Positions 25,481 through 34,218 of a DNA stretch of 64,000 nucleotides are shown one piece after another. The stretch spans positions 186,001 to 250,000 of the forward strand of contig JAGIAH010000009.1 in the NCBI GenBank assembly GCA_017744915.1, read 5' to 3'. Each line of letters starts with the position of its first letter. The stretch's first letter is position 1. Source of the stretch: Agrobacterium tumefaciens. GTDB taxonomy: Bacteria > Pseudomonadota > Alphaproteobacteria > Rhizobiales > Rhizobiaceae. The notes under the pieces are model-generated. The model did not search any database and had not been told where the DNA came from. It saw nothing but the letters and a program-made list of their open reading frames with translations. The translations under genes and the position numbers were made by a program.

Positions 25481-26041
25481 ATGTCCACCGAGCGGGAAAA
25501 AATGGCCGCGGGCGAATGGTATAGCTGCATGGATGCCGAGCTGGATGTGCTGCGCCGGCAGGCGCGCCGGGCCGTCCACCAGCACAATACCATGCCGCCG
25601 GACGAGCGCGGTTCCATGGCGCCAGCCTTGCGGACACTTTTTGCCTCGGCCGGAGAAGGGGCATTTATCGAAGCGCCGTTTCATTGTGCGTATGGCCTCA
25701 ACATCACCCTCGGCGCGAGTGTCTATCTCAATGCCGGCTGCGTCATTCTCGATTCCGCACCTGTGCGGATAGGCGACGGTGCGATGCTGGGGCCCGCCGT
25801 GCAGATCTATTGCGCCGAACACCATCTGGATCCCGTTCCGCGTTCGCAAGGCATTGAAATCGCAAGGCCGGTCACGATTGGCCGAGATGTCTGGATCGGT
25901 GGCGGGGCGATCCTTCTCGCGGGTATCACCATTGGTGATGGGGCGATTGTCGGCGCCGGTTCGGTGGTGACGCGTAATGTGCCGGAGGGTGCGACGGTGG
26001 TGGGAAATCCGGCCCGTCCGATAAAACGCGGCGACGTCTGA
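25481..26041 (+). CDS. Sugar O-acetyltransferase, LacA/Maa/NodL family
   Basis: A 186-residue left-handed beta-helix (hexapeptide) acetyltransferase. The N-terminal capping part [23 protein letters not shown] is the maltose acetyltransferase domain. The helix is built of repeated LIV-G-x4 hexapeptides ([26 protein letters not shown]), with the active-site His in AEHHLDP. It ends [12 protein letters not shown]. It acetylates sugars or galactosides using acetyl-CoA; substrate unknown. GAGGAGAAGGAAG precedes ATG 25481, 14 bases after yraN stop, so it may be read from the rsmI-yraN promoter. Confidence 0.92.
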   Translation: MSTEREKMAAGEWYSCMDAELDVLRRQARRAVHQHNTMPPDERGSMAPALRTLFASAGEGAFIEAPFHCAYGLNITLGASVYLNAGCVILDSAPVRIGDGAMLGPAVQIYCAEHHLDPVPRSQGIEIARPVTIGRDVWIGGGAILLAGITIGDGAIVGAGSVVTRNVPEGATVVGNPARPIKRGDV

Positions 26042-26080
26042 GATATGCGTTTTTGAGGCAACGCAGTCTATTAGCGGGTT

Positions 26081-26109
26081 CTGTAACAAATCTGACATGA
26101 AACTGTTAA
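26081..26109 (+). promoter_or_regulatory. Pho box of the ugp operon (three 11-bp units)
   Basis: CTGTAACAAATCTGACAT at 26081-26098 is a PhoB site of two 7-base direct repeats with a 4-base AT spacer. A third unit, CTGTTAA, starts at 26103; the starts at 26081, 26092 and 26103 are exactly 11 bases apart. It lies 65 bases before ugpB and fits activation under phosphate starvation. Confidence 0.85.
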
Positions 26110-26173
26110 AGAGGCGTCATGGAACGTCTCTATTCGCATCCTCATCCCAATAAATGGTGGAGAGGAATTAGTA

Positions 26174-27472
26174 ATGTTGAAGAAGATTTCCATGGCCGCA
26201 GTGGCGGTCAGCATTTCGGCGACGTCTTCCATGGCTGCGACCAACATCACCTGGTGGCACGGCATGGGTGGCCGTAACGGCGAAGTCATCAACGAAGTTT
26301 CCCAGAAGTTCAACGAAGCCCAGAAGGAATGCGCTCTGACGCCGGTTTCCAAGGGCTCCTACGAAGAAGCGCTGGCCAGCGGCATCGCTGCTTTCCGTTC
26401 GGGCGAACAGCCGAACATCCTCCAGGTTTTTGATGCCGGCGCCGCCACCATCATCAACGCCAAGGGCGCGGTCATTCCTGCGGAAGACCTCATCAACAAG
26501 GCCGGTTACAAGTTCGACCGTGACGCCTTCATCAACGGCGTGCGTTATTTCTACGCTGCCGCTGACGGTAAGTTCGTCGGCATGCCGTTCAACTCCTCCG
26601 CTCCGATCATGTACATCAACGACGAAGCCCTGAAAAAGGCTGGCGTCGAGGCACCGAAGACCTGGGAAGAGTTCGAAAAGGTCGCGCCGAAGCTGAAGGA
26701 AGCCGGTTATATCCCGCTCGTCCAGTCGCAGCTGACCTGGCAGTTCACGGAGAACTTCTTCTCCCGCAACAACATCCAGTTCGCCAGCAACAATAACGGT
26801 TACGACAGCGTGAGCGACACCAAGCTCAAGGTCACCGACCCGAACCTCGTCATGATGTTCGAAAAGCTGAAAGACTGGAAGGACAAGGGCCTGTTCGCCT
26901 ATTACGGCGCCGGCTGGAACGACAACCAGAAGCCCTTCGAAGAAGGCAAGGTTGCGCTCTGGGTCGGTTCTTCGGGTTCCTTCGGCGGTCTGCAGAAGAC
27001 GGCGACCATGCCGTTCTCGGCAACCTTCCTTCCCTACTGGGGCTCCATCAAGGGTGCCGGCACCAACTCCTTCATCGGCGGCGCTGCTCTCTTTGCAATG
27101 TCGGGCAAGTCTGAAGCCGAAAACAAGTGCGTGGCCGACTTCTTCCAGTTCCTGACCTCGCCGGAAATCCAGGTCTTCTACCACAAGGCAACCGGTTACG
27201 TCGCCATCACCAAGGCCGCTTACGAAAAGGCCAAGGCTGAAGGCTACTACAAGGAAAAGCCGGTCGCAGAAGTTGGTATCCAGCAGCTGTCGCTGCCGGG
27301 TGGCGAGTGGTCCAAGGGTTACCGTCTCGGTTTCTACCCGCAGATCCGCGCCGTCATGGAACGTGAATATAACCGCATCTTCTCGGGCGAAGTGACGCCG
27401 AAGGCTGCTTTCGAGATCATCGAGAAGGAAGGCAACGACCTTCTGGCCCGCTTCGCCAAGACGGCTGGCTGA
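26174..27472 (+). CDS. ugpB: sn-Glycerol-3-phosphate-binding periplasmic protein
   Basis: The substrate-binding component of the Ugp ABC importer, which brings in glycerol-3-phosphate and glycerophosphodiesters as a phosphate source. The 432 residues have a signal peptide (1-21, cleaved near SMAA) and the UgpB pattern ITWWHGMGGRNGEVINEV, RSGEQPNILQVFDAGAATI, GMPFNSSAPIMYIN and SFIGGAALFAMSG. It is first in the operon and has a Pho box upstream and a strong ribosome binding site (GGTGGAGAGGAATTAG). A 14-bp hairpin after its stop probably raises its dosage over the permeases. Confidence 0.96.
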   Translation: MLKKISMAAVAVSISATSSMAATNITWWHGMGGRNGEVINEVSQKFNEAQKECALTPVSKGSYEEALASGIAAFRSGEQPNILQVFDAGAATIINAKGAVIPAEDLINKAGYKFDRDAFINGVRYFYAAADGKFVGMPFNSSAPIMYINDEALKKAGVEAPKTWEEFEKVAPKLKEAGYIPLVQSQLTWQFTENFFSRNNIQFASNNNGYDSVSDTKLKVTDPNLVMMFEKLKDWKDKGLFAYYGAGWNDNQKPFEEGKVALWVGSSGSFGGLQKTATMPFSATFLPYWGSIKGAGTNSFIGGAALFAMSGKSEAENKCVADFFQFLTSPEIQVFYHKATGYVAITKAAYEKAKAEGYYKEKPVAEVGIQQLSLPGGEWSKGYRLGFYPQIRAVMEREYNRIFSGEVTPKAAFEIIEKEGNDLLARFAKTAG

Positions 27473-27501
27473 TCGATCTTTTCGAAACCAATGATCGTTG
27501 T

Positions 27502-27532
27502 CGAGCCTCCTTTCCGATGGAAGGGAGGCTCG
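27502..27532 (+). promoter_or_regulatory. Strong hairpin between ugpB and ugpA
   Basis: CGAGCCTCCTTTCC pairs with GGAAGGGAGGCTCG (14 bp, one G-T wobble) around a GAT loop. There is no T-run, so it likely acts as an mRNA-stabilising or processing element that keeps ugpB mRNA more abundant than the distal genes. Confidence 0.65.
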
Positions 27533-27556
27533 CTTCCGGATGAAGGAGGCGCAAGC

Positions 27557-28525
27557 GTGGCCTATACATCGTCTCAACCGCGCCGGTTTTTGTCCGGTCG
27601 GTCCGCAAAGGCTGGAAAACCCGCCAAGCCCGCAGAAGCCGGCATGAAGCGCGTGCAGTTCTCCTCGTCCTACGTGCCCTATCTGTTTCTTGCACCGCAG
27701 CTTGCGGTGATTTTCATCTTCTTCTACTGGCCGTCCGTTCAGGCCGTGCAATCCTCGTTTTATATCGAAGATCCCTTCGGCTTCGGCGCATCCTTTGTGG
27801 GCTTCGCCAATTATTCGGACGCGATATTCAACCCGGAATATCTCAGCATCGCCAAATTCACGGTTGTCTTCACCGTGCTGGTTACCTTCTTTTCGCTGGC
27901 GCTCGGCCTGCTGCTCGCCGTCAAGGCCGACGCGGTCATTCGCGGCAGTTCGACATACAAGACGCTGCTGATTTCCGTTTATGCCATCGCGCCGCCGGTC
28001 GCCGGCCTCATCGGCATGATGCTTTTCGACCAGCATATCGGGCCTTTCGTCAAATTGGCCGCGGTCTTCGGCTGGGACATGAAGGTCGGTCTCAACTACT
28101 TCGATACCGCTACAGCCATGATCGTCGTCGCGGTCTGGAAGCAGATCCCATACAATTTCATCTTTTTCCTGTCCGGCCTTCAGGGCGTGTCGGTTTCCGT
28201 GCGCGAAGCCGCGGCCATCGATTGCCGCTCCGGTTTCCGACGGTTCTGGACCGTCATCATGCCGCTTCTCGCGCCCACGGCTTTCTTCCTGCTCATCATC
28301 AACATCACCTACGCGCTGTTCGATACCTTCGGCGTCATAGACGTGATGGTGAAGGATAAGGCGGCGGATAATCCCATCACGCTGGTCTACAAGGTGTTTC
28401 TCGATGGTTTCCGCGGCAATGACATCGGTGGTTCCTCGGCCCAGTCCGTCATTCTGATGTTGGTCGTCTTCGTTCTCACCGTCATCCAGTTCCGCTTCAT
28501 CGAAAAGCGCGTCCACTACAATTGA
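27557..28525 (+). CDS. ugpA: Glycerol-3-phosphate ABC transporter permease
   Basis: Inner-membrane permease subunit. Its six hydrophobic helices begin VPYLFLAPQLAVIFIFFYW, and the EAA loop (REAAAIDCRSGFRRFWTVIMPLLAP) that docks UgpC is present. I use GTG 27557, seven bases after GAAGGAGG, giving 322 residues. An ATG at 27644 would give 293, the usual UgpA length, but it has only a weak ribosome binding site. The extra N-terminal stretch is basic and Ala/Pro-rich (RRFLSGRSAKAGKPAKPAEAG). It follows the ugpB hairpin and runs to the ugpE start. Confidence 0.93.
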   Translation: MAYTSSQPRRFLSGRSAKAGKPAKPAEAGMKRVQFSSSYVPYLFLAPQLAVIFIFFYWPSVQAVQSSFYIEDPFGFGASFVGFANYSDAIFNPEYLSIAKFTVVFTVLVTFFSLALGLLLAVKADAVIRGSSTYKTLLISVYAIAPPVAGLIGMMLFDQHIGPFVKLAAVFGWDMKVGLNYFDTATAMIVVAVWKQIPYNFIFFLSGLQGVSVSVREAAAIDCRSGFRRFWTVIMPLLAPTAFFLLIINITYALFDTFGVIDVMVKDKAADNPITLVYKVFLDGFRGNDIGGSSAQSVILMLVVFVLTVIQFRFIEKRVHYN

Positions 28526-28536
28526 GGGAGAAGACC

Positions 28537-29379
28537 ATGTATAAGACGAGACCTCTCGATCATCTGGTATTGATCCTCGGCGCGCTGTTTCTGATATTGC
28601 CCGTCGTCGTGGCCTTCATGACATCCACCCACACGGCGGCGGAAATCCACCGCAGCGGTCTGACGATCGTCCCGGGCGACAATTTCGTCGAGACCTATGA
28701 AAAGGTGCTGACGCAGAAGGGTGGCTTCACCGGGCAGATCACGGGTCTCAACATGGTGATCAATTCGCTGATCCTCGGCATTGGTTTTGCCGTCGGCAAG
28801 ATCGTCCTGTCGATGACGGCGGCCTATGCGATCGTCTATTTCCGCTTCCGTTTCGCGACGCTTGCCTTCTGGATCATTTTCACCACGCTGCTCTTGCCGC
28901 TCGAAGTGCGCATCATGCCCTCCTATGAGGTGATGAGCAAACTCGGCCTGCTGAATTCCTATACCGGCCTCATCGTGCCGCTTCTCGCCTCGGCAACCGG
29001 CACCTTTTATTTCCGGCAATTCTTCAAATCGGTTCCGGAAGAGCTGCTGGAAGCCGCCCGCATCGATGGTGCAGGGCCGGTGAAATTCTTCATCGACGTG
29101 CTCATTCCGTTGTCGCGCACCATGATGGCGGCGATCTTCATCATCATGTTCGTTTATGGCTGGAACCAGTATCTCTGGCCCATGCTGATGACGACGGACG
29201 AGAAGTTCTTCACCCTGATGCGCGGCATCAAGTCGATCCTGCAGGTCTGGGTCGGTTCGCAAATTCCCGATTACAACGAAGCTTTCGCACTCGCCGTTCT
29301 GGCCATGCTGCCGCCGGTGCTGATCGTCGTCATTTTCCAGCGCTGGTTCATCAAGGGCCTGACCGAAAGCGATAAATAA
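28537..29379 (+). CDS. ugpE: Glycerol-3-phosphate ABC transporter permease
   Basis: Second inner-membrane permease of the Ugp complex, 280 residues, with six hydrophobic helices starting [19 protein letters not shown] and the EAA loop [19 protein letters not shown] near residue 170-190. The start ATG 28537 has TTGAGGGAGAAGACC upstream; an earlier in-frame start at 28522 lacks one. It lies 11 bases after ugpA and 10 bases before ugpC, consistent with one transcript. It pairs with UgpA to form the translocation path for glycerol-3-phosphate. Confidence 0.96.
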   Translation: MYKTRPLDHLVLILGALFLILPVVVAFMTSTHTAAEIHRSGLTIVPGDNFVETYEKVLTQKGGFTGQITGLNMVINSLILGIGFAVGKIVLSMTAAYAIVYFRFRFATLAFWIIFTTLLLPLEVRIMPSYEVMSKLGLLNSYTGLIVPLLASATGTFYFRQFFKSVPEELLEAARIDGAGPVKFFIDVLIPLSRTMMAAIFIIMFVYGWNQYLWPMLMTTDEKFFTLMRGIKSILQVWVGSQIPDYNEAFALAVLAMLPPVLIVVIFQRWFIKGLTESDK

Positions 29380-29389
29380 GGAGACCGAA

Positions 29390-30490
29390 ATGGCCGCGAT
29401 AGAAATCAGTCAGGTCTGCAAGGATTACCACGGCGGCGTGCGCGCCGTACATCATGTTGATATCGACATCCGCGATGGCGAGTTCATCGTCCTCGTCGGC
29501 CCCTCCGGCTGCGGCAAGTCCACGCTGCTGCGCATGGTTGCCGGTCTTGAGGATATTTCCGAAGGTACGGTGAAAATCGGCGACCGGGTGGTCAACCAGG
29601 CCGATCCGGCCGACCGCGATATCGCCATGGTGTTCCAGAACTATGCGCTTTATCCGCATATGTCGGTGCGCCAGAACCTGGAATACGGATTGAAGAACCG
29701 CAAGACGCCGAAGGCCGAAATCGATGCACGTGTGGCCGAAGCCGCGCGCATGCTGCAGCTTGAACCCTATCTGGACCGCAAGCCGCGCGCCCTTTCCGGT
29801 GGCCAGCGCCAGCGTGTCGCCATGGGCCGCGCCATCGTGCGCAAGCCGGCGGCCTTCCTGTTCGACGAACCCCTCTCCAACCTCGATGCCAAGCTGCGTG
29901 TTTCCATGCGCGGTGAGATCAAGCGGCTGCAAAAGCGTCTCGGCACCACCTCCATCTATGTCACCCACGACCAGCTGGAGGCCATGACGCTGGCCGATCG
30001 TCTGGTGGTGCTGAATGGCGGGCGCATCGAACAGATCGGCGCGCCGCTGGATGTCTATCACACGCCGGCTTCCACCTTCGTCGCAAGCTTCATCGGCTCC
30101 CCCGCCATGAACCTGCTTAATGCCGAATTGCATGGTGACAGCCTCGCCATCGGTCCATCGTTGTTTGCGCTCAATGGTTTCGCGCCCACCTCCGGGCCGG
30201 TGACGGTCGGCATGCGGGCGGAGGATTTCCGTCTCGCTGCGGCAGGCGAGCAGGGTTTTGCGCTTCGCGTCGATTATATCGAGGAGCTGGGTTCGCAGCG
30301 CCTCATCCACGGCATGATCGGCGACCAGAGCCTGACAGTCGCTTTCCCGCCGGATGTCGAGGTTCCTGCTGCGCTGTCGGTTACGATCGCGCCGGAAAAG
30401 CTGCATTTCTTCTCCAGCGAAACCGGCAAGCGCATTGCCGGCAAGGCGGAGCAGCTCGGTGTGCAGTCCGCTCAGCTGGCGACGGCCTGA
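29390..30490 (+). CDS. ugpC: Glycerol-3-phosphate ABC transporter ATP-binding protein
   Basis: The ATPase that powers Ugp import, in the cytoplasm, as a dimer. The 366 residues contain Walker [10 protein letters not shown] (about 37-45), the Q-loop [20 protein letters not shown], the [19 protein letters not shown] signature with Walker [15 protein letters not shown], and the switch His in VTHDQLEAM. The C-terminal TOBE/MalK-like regulatory domain (from about residue 240) could sense substrate or partner proteins. It closes ugpBAEC; an inverted repeat follows 13 bases after the stop, and the cupin gene starts 110 bases later. Confidence 0.96.
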   Translation: MAAIEISQVCKDYHGGVRAVHHVDIDIRDGEFIVLVGPSGCGKSTLLRMVAGLEDISEGTVKIGDRVVNQADPADRDIAMVFQNYALYPHMSVRQNLEYGLKNRKTPKAEIDARVAEAARMLQLEPYLDRKPRALSGGQRQRVAMGRAIVRKPAAFLFDEPLSNLDAKLRVSMRGEIKRLQKRLGTTSIYVTHDQLEAMTLADRLVVLNGGRIEQIGAPLDVYHTPASTFVASFIGSPAMNLLNAELHGDSLAIGPSLFALNGFAPTSGPVTVGMRAEDFRLAAAGEQGFALRVDYIEELGSQRLIHGMIGDQSLTVAFPPDVEVPAALSVTIAPEKLHFFSSETGKRIAGKAEQLGVQSAQLATA

Positions 30491-30502
30491 GCGCAGCGCA
30501 GA

Positions 30503-30533
30503 AATCGGCGCGATGACTAAAATTGCGCCGATT
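30503..30533 (+). repeat. Inverted repeat between ugpC and the cupin gene
   Basis: AATCGGCGC and GCGCCGATT form a perfect 9-bp inverted repeat around 13 bases. With no T-run, it may be a weak terminator, a 3' stabiliser for the ugp transcript or an operator for the cupin gene. Confidence 0.5.
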
Positions 30534-30599
30534 GTCAAAACCGCTTTGTTACGATCCCGATGATAGAAGACCTCCAATATTTCACGGGGGTTTTCTCAT

Positions 30600-31112
30600 A
30601 TGTCGTTCAAAATGATGTTCGCGGCAGCCGCAACCATGGCAATCCGCACGGTGCCGATATTGCCGGCCTATCTGCGCAAACGAAAAGACGAAGCGGTCGT
30701 CAGCGCCTCCTGCACCGATCTGCGGCTTCAGCCGGCCCCCATCAATCCGGACTGGATCATTTCCGGCAACCCTCAGGCACGCGCGGCGGATCATTCCCGA
30801 AGCGGTGACCGCGCTTCCAGCACGGCCATGTGGGATTGCACGGCGGGTGAATTCCGCTGGTTCTTCGGCTGGGATGAGACCGTTTATATTCTGGAAGGCG
30901 AGGTGCATGTGACGGCCGAAGACGGCTCGGTCAGCATCCTCAGGGTCGGCGATGTCGCTTATTTTCCTGCGGGAACATGGGCCACCTGGCGGGTGGATGA
31001 CTATGTCCGCAAGGTCGCCTTCATGCGCCGTCCGTTCCCCACCGCGCTGGCTTTTGCCTATCGCGTCAAGAACAAGCTGTTTGCCGGTCGCTCCTACAAG
31101 CTCGCGGCCTGA
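30600..31112 (+). CDS. Cupin-domain protein of unknown function
   Basis: A 170-residue protein with one cupin barrel. The conserved core is FRWFFGWDETVYILEGEVHVTAEDGSVSILRVGDVAYFPAGTWATWRVDDYVRKVAFMRR. The usual metal-binding HxH..E of cupins is not present in this form (WDETVYILEG has a Glu but no His pair), so metal binding is uncertain. The hydrophobic start MMFAAAATMAI may be an N-terminal anchor. It is 110 bases after ugpC and may be a distal gene of the Pho-controlled unit, though an inverted repeat separates them. Function not assigned. Confidence 0.8.
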   Translation: MSFKMMFAAAATMAIRTVPILPAYLRKRKDEAVVSASCTDLRLQPAPINPDWIISGNPQARAADHSRSGDRASSTAMWDCTAGEFRWFFGWDETVYILEGEVHVTAEDGSVSILRVGDVAYFPAGTWATWRVDDYVRKVAFMRRPFPTALAFAYRVKNKLFAGRSYKLAA

Positions 31113-31132
31113 ACCCTGTTTTCACCTCCCGG

Positions 31133-31158
31133 CCGGCGGGCCTGTGCTGCTCCGCCGG
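31133..31158 (+). terminator. GC-rich hairpin after the cupin gene
   Basis: CCGGCGG and CCGCCGG pair around a 12-base loop, 21 bases after the cupin stop. It lacks a T-run, so it is at best a factor-assisted terminator. Confidence 0.4.
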
Positions 31159-31357
31159 CGGAATTGTGAAGGTTCAATAAAACTCACACGAACCACCGCT
31201 TGCAGCAGTTGCGTTAGAATGGTCGCTGCCCTACATCTTTCGGGTTTTCTGAAGCATTTCCGGGGTCTCTCCCGGTCCTGCCGGGAACCGTGAAAAGACG
31301 AGGCAATGGGCACGGCGGGCCGGCGAAGCGTCCGCATGCTGCAAGAGGAACATGCGC

Positions 31358-32317
31358 ATGGCGAAGATCAAGAACGTCGCGATCCAGATGGATCATGTCT
31401 CCGGCATCAACATCGCCGGTGATTCCACCTTCGCCATGAGCCTCGAGGCGCAGGCGCGCGGATATCGGCTGTTCCACTATACGCCCGAGCGCCTTTCCAT
31501 GCGCGATGGCAAGATTTACGCCACCGTCGAGCAAATGGAACTGCGTGACATCAAGGGCGACCATTTCTCCCTGTCGGAGCCGGAGCGGGTCGATCTATCG
31601 ACCATGGATGTCATCCATCTGCGCCAGGACCCGCCCTTCGACATGGCCTATATCACCTCCACACACCTGCTGGAGCGTATTCATCCCAAGACGCTGGTGG
31701 TCAATGATCCCGCCTGGGTGCGCAATTCGCCGGAGAAGATTTTCGTCACGGAATTCGCCGATCTGATGCCGAAGACGCTGATCACCAAGGATGTGGCCGA
31801 GATCGCCCGCTTCCGCAATGAGATGGGCGATATCATCCTCAAGCCGCTTTACGGCAATGGCGGCGCGGGCGTGTTCCATTCGGCGCGTGACGACCGCAAT
31901 TTCTCCTCCCTGCTGGAAATGTTCGGCCAGATGTTCCGCGAACCCTATATCGCCCAGGAATACCTGCCGGATGTCCGCAAGGGCGATAAGCGTATCCTCT
32001 TGGTGGATGGCGAGCCGGTGGGTGCGATCAACCGCGTGCCGGCGGAAAACGATGCCCGCTCCAACATGCATGCCGGTGGCCGGCCGGAGCCGACGGAACT
32101 GACGGCGCGGGAGAAGGAAATCTGCCGCCGCATCGGTCCTGCTCTGCGCGAGCGCGGTTTCCTTTTCGTCGGTATCGATGTGATCGGCGATTATCTGACG
32201 GAAATCAACGTCACCTCGCCGACCGGTATTCGCGAAGTGCGCAAATTCGGCGGCGCCGATGTGGCAAGCCTGCTGTGGGATGCGATCGAGAAAAAGCGCG
32301 ACGCTCAGGATTTCTGA
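31358..32317 (+). CDS. gshB: Glutathione synthase
   Basis: ATP-dependent ligase that adds glycine to gamma-glutamylcysteine, the second step of glutathione synthesis. The 319 residues have the ATP-grasp architecture: N-terminal [40 protein letters not shown] (typical GshB), [14 protein letters not shown] (glycine-rich nucleotide loop), [16 protein letters not shown] and [13 protein letters not shown], where the metal ligands lie. ATG 31358 is chosen because AGAGGA is eight bases upstream; ATG 31352 is two codons earlier. It follows a 245-base gap after the cupin gene and is probably independently transcribed. Confidence 0.97.
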   Translation: MAKIKNVAIQMDHVSGINIAGDSTFAMSLEAQARGYRLFHYTPERLSMRDGKIYATVEQMELRDIKGDHFSLSEPERVDLSTMDVIHLRQDPPFDMAYITSTHLLERIHPKTLVVNDPAWVRNSPEKIFVTEFADLMPKTLITKDVAEIARFRNEMGDIILKPLYGNGGAGVFHSARDDRNFSSLLEMFGQMFREPYIAQEYLPDVRKGDKRILLVDGEPVGAINRVPAENDARSNMHAGGRPEPTELTAREKEICRRIGPALRERGFLFVGIDVIGDYLTEINVTSPTGIREVRKFGGADVASLLWDAIEKKRDAQDF

Positions 32318-32500
32318 AGCGGTTTTAATCGCTCCCGGTTTGTTCCGTGCGTACAACTCGATACAACTAAAATACATCGACCGCGAGAAATTGTTCTCTA
32401 GGTGTTCTTGTTTTATTCTTTGCTCTGTGGCACGTTGCTTGCGGGTGGCTGCCATGGAACATGAAGTTCCGATGACGCGGCCGGTTTGCGGGGGCAGGCC

Positions 32501-34033
32501 ATGGTGGCACGGGTCAATACGGTTGCATTTCAGGGCATAGAGGGCGTGCCCGTTGAGGTGCAGGTCATGGTCGCACCCGGAAAGGTCGGCATCCAGATTG
32601 TCGGCCTGCCGGACAAGGCGGTGGCCGAAAGCCGGGAGCGGGTGCAGGCCGCCCTGCATGCCTCGGGTCTGGCCTTGCCGGCAAAAAAAGTCACCGTCAA
32701 TCTCGCGCCTGCCGATCTGCCCAAGGAAGGCTCGCATTTCGATCTTCCCATCGCTCTCGGCCTCATGGCCGCTCTGGGCGCCATACCGGCGGAAGCGCTC
32801 AGCCAATATGTGGTTCTCGGTGAACTCAATCTCGATGGCACGATAGGCATGGTTTCGGGTGCGTTGCCGGCGGCCATCGGCGCCAATGCGCTGGGCAGAG
32901 GGCTGATCTGCCCGGCTGAAAGCGGGCCGGAAGCGGCCTGGGCCGGCGCTGGTATCGATATTCTCGCCCCGCGCAGCCTCATCGCGCTCGCCAATCATTT
33001 TCGCGGCACCCAGCTTCTGTCGCGCCCCACGCCCGCCATCCGCGCCAATCCGGTCAATCTGCCGGATCTGGCGGATATCAAGGGACAGGAAAGCGCCAGA
33101 CGCGCTTTGGAGGTGGCGGCTGCCGGCGGTCATAATCTGCTGATGGTCGGGCCGCCCGGTTCGGGCAAGTCGATGCTTGCCGCCCGCTTGCCCTCCATCC
33201 TGCCACCGCTGGAGGTGGCGGAACTGCTGGAAGTATCGATGGTGCATTCCATTGCTGGCCAATTATCGGGCGGCAAGCTCTCGGACCGCAGACCATTTCG
33301 CACGCCACACCATTCCGCCACCATGGCGGCGCTGATCGGCGGCGGCTTGCGCGCCAAGCCGGGTGAGGCCTCGCTTGCCCACCACGGCGTCCTGTTTCTG
33401 GATGAATTTCCGGAGTTTTCGCCGCAGGTGCTGGATGCGTTGCGCCAGCCGCTGGAAACCGGCGAATGCATCATCGCGAGGGCCAACCATCGCGTCTGTT
33501 ATCCCGCCGAAATTCAGCTCGTGGCTGCCATGAACCCGTGCCGCTGCGGCATGGCGGGAGAGCCGGGCTTCACTTGCGCCCGAGGCCCGCGTTGTGTGGC
33601 CGATTATCAGGCCCGCATTTCCGGGCCGCTGCTGGATCGCATCGATATTCGCATCGACGTTCCCGCCGTTTCCGCCACCGATCTCATCCGACCCGTTGCG
33701 TCCGAGCCAAGTGCGGTAGTCGCCGCACGTGTCGCCCAGGCGCGGCTTGCACAGCAGGAACGTTATGCGGCGGCGGGGTTCCCGTCCATCCGCACCAATG
33801 CCCGCTGCACAACGACGCTGATCGAAAAATATGCCGAACCGGATGCGTCCGGGCTGCAATTGTTGCGCGATGCCGCCGAGCGGCTGAAGTTTTCCGCGCG
33901 TGGTTATCATCGCATTCTCAAGGTTGCCCGCACGCTTGCGGATCTGGATGGCAAGCAGACCGTCGGCCGCATCCATGTGGCGGAAGCGGTTTCTTATCGT
34001 ATCGCAGGCGAAAGGCTGACGGTGGCGGCCTAG
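32501..34033 (+). CDS. comM: YifB/ComM-family Mg chelatase-like AAA ATPase
   Basis: A 510-residue AAA+ helicase-like ATPase. ComM helps branch migration during natural transformation in other bacteria. The N-terminal part is a lon-like domain (FQGIEGVPVEVQVMVAPGKVGIQIVGLPDKAVAESRERV). Walker A GPPGSGKS is near residue 217, LFLDEFPEFSP is Walker B, and NPCRCGMAGEPGF with a cysteine cluster is followed by a C-terminal winged-helix-like domain. The start at ATG 32501 has GGGGCAGG upstream; an extra TTG at 32486 is possible. It is convergent with cysK, with two hairpins between. Confidence 0.94.
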   Translation: MVARVNTVAFQGIEGVPVEVQVMVAPGKVGIQIVGLPDKAVAESRERVQAALHASGLALPAKKVTVNLAPADLPKEGSHFDLPIALGLMAALGAIPAEALSQYVVLGELNLDGTIGMVSGALPAAIGANALGRGLICPAESGPEAAWAGAGIDILAPRSLIALANHFRGTQLLSRPTPAIRANPVNLPDLADIKGQESARRALEVAAAGGHNLLMVGPPGSGKSMLAARLPSILPPLEVAELLEVSMVHSIAGQLSGGKLSDRRPFRTPHHSATMAALIGGGLRAKPGEASLAHHGVLFLDEFPEFSPQVLDALRQPLETGECIIARANHRVCYPAEIQLVAAMNPCRCGMAGEPGFTCARGPRCVADYQARISGPLLDRIDIRIDVPAVSATDLIRPVASEPSAVVAARVAQARLAQQERYAAAGFPSIRTNARCTTTLIEKYAEPDASGLQLLRDAAERLKFSARGYHRILKVARTLADLDGKQTVGRIHVAEAVSYRIAGERLTVAA

Positions 34034-34142
34034 AACCGTGATGCTTGCATATTCGCGTTGCTGGTCGTTTGGGATAAGGACAGGCAAAAAGAGATTTGAA
34101 GAGCCTCGCACGGGCGTGGCTGAATGCAAGGCGTCTTAAAAC

Positions 34143-34173
34143 CGATATGCCACCGGCAGCCGGCGGCATATCG
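34143..34173. repeat. Palindromic hairpin 1 between comM and cysK
   Basis: CGATATGCC and GGCATATCG enclose CCGG...CCGG, giving a long, almost perfect stem of about 13 bp with small internal mismatches. It is in the convergent gap and has no T-run. It may act as a bidirectional terminator-like structure or a repeat element. Confidence 0.5.
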
Positions 34174-34189
34174 AAATGTTCACTCATTG

Positions 34190-34207
34190 GGTGCGCGACT
34201 GCGCACC
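34190..34207. repeat. Palindromic hairpin 2 between comM and cysK
   Basis: GGTGCGC and GCGCACC form a perfect 7-bp stem with a GACT loop, 17 bases beyond the first hairpin and 12 bases before the cysK stop. The tandem arrangement is reminiscent of extragenic palindromic elements. Confidence 0.5.
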
Positions 34208-34218
34208 GGATGGCATGG

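Noticed and set aside
26168-28516. 782-codon open frame antisense to ugpB and ugpA
   Set aside because: The opposite strand encodes clear Ugp proteins. The antisense frame is low in sequence sense and results from GC-rich codon use.
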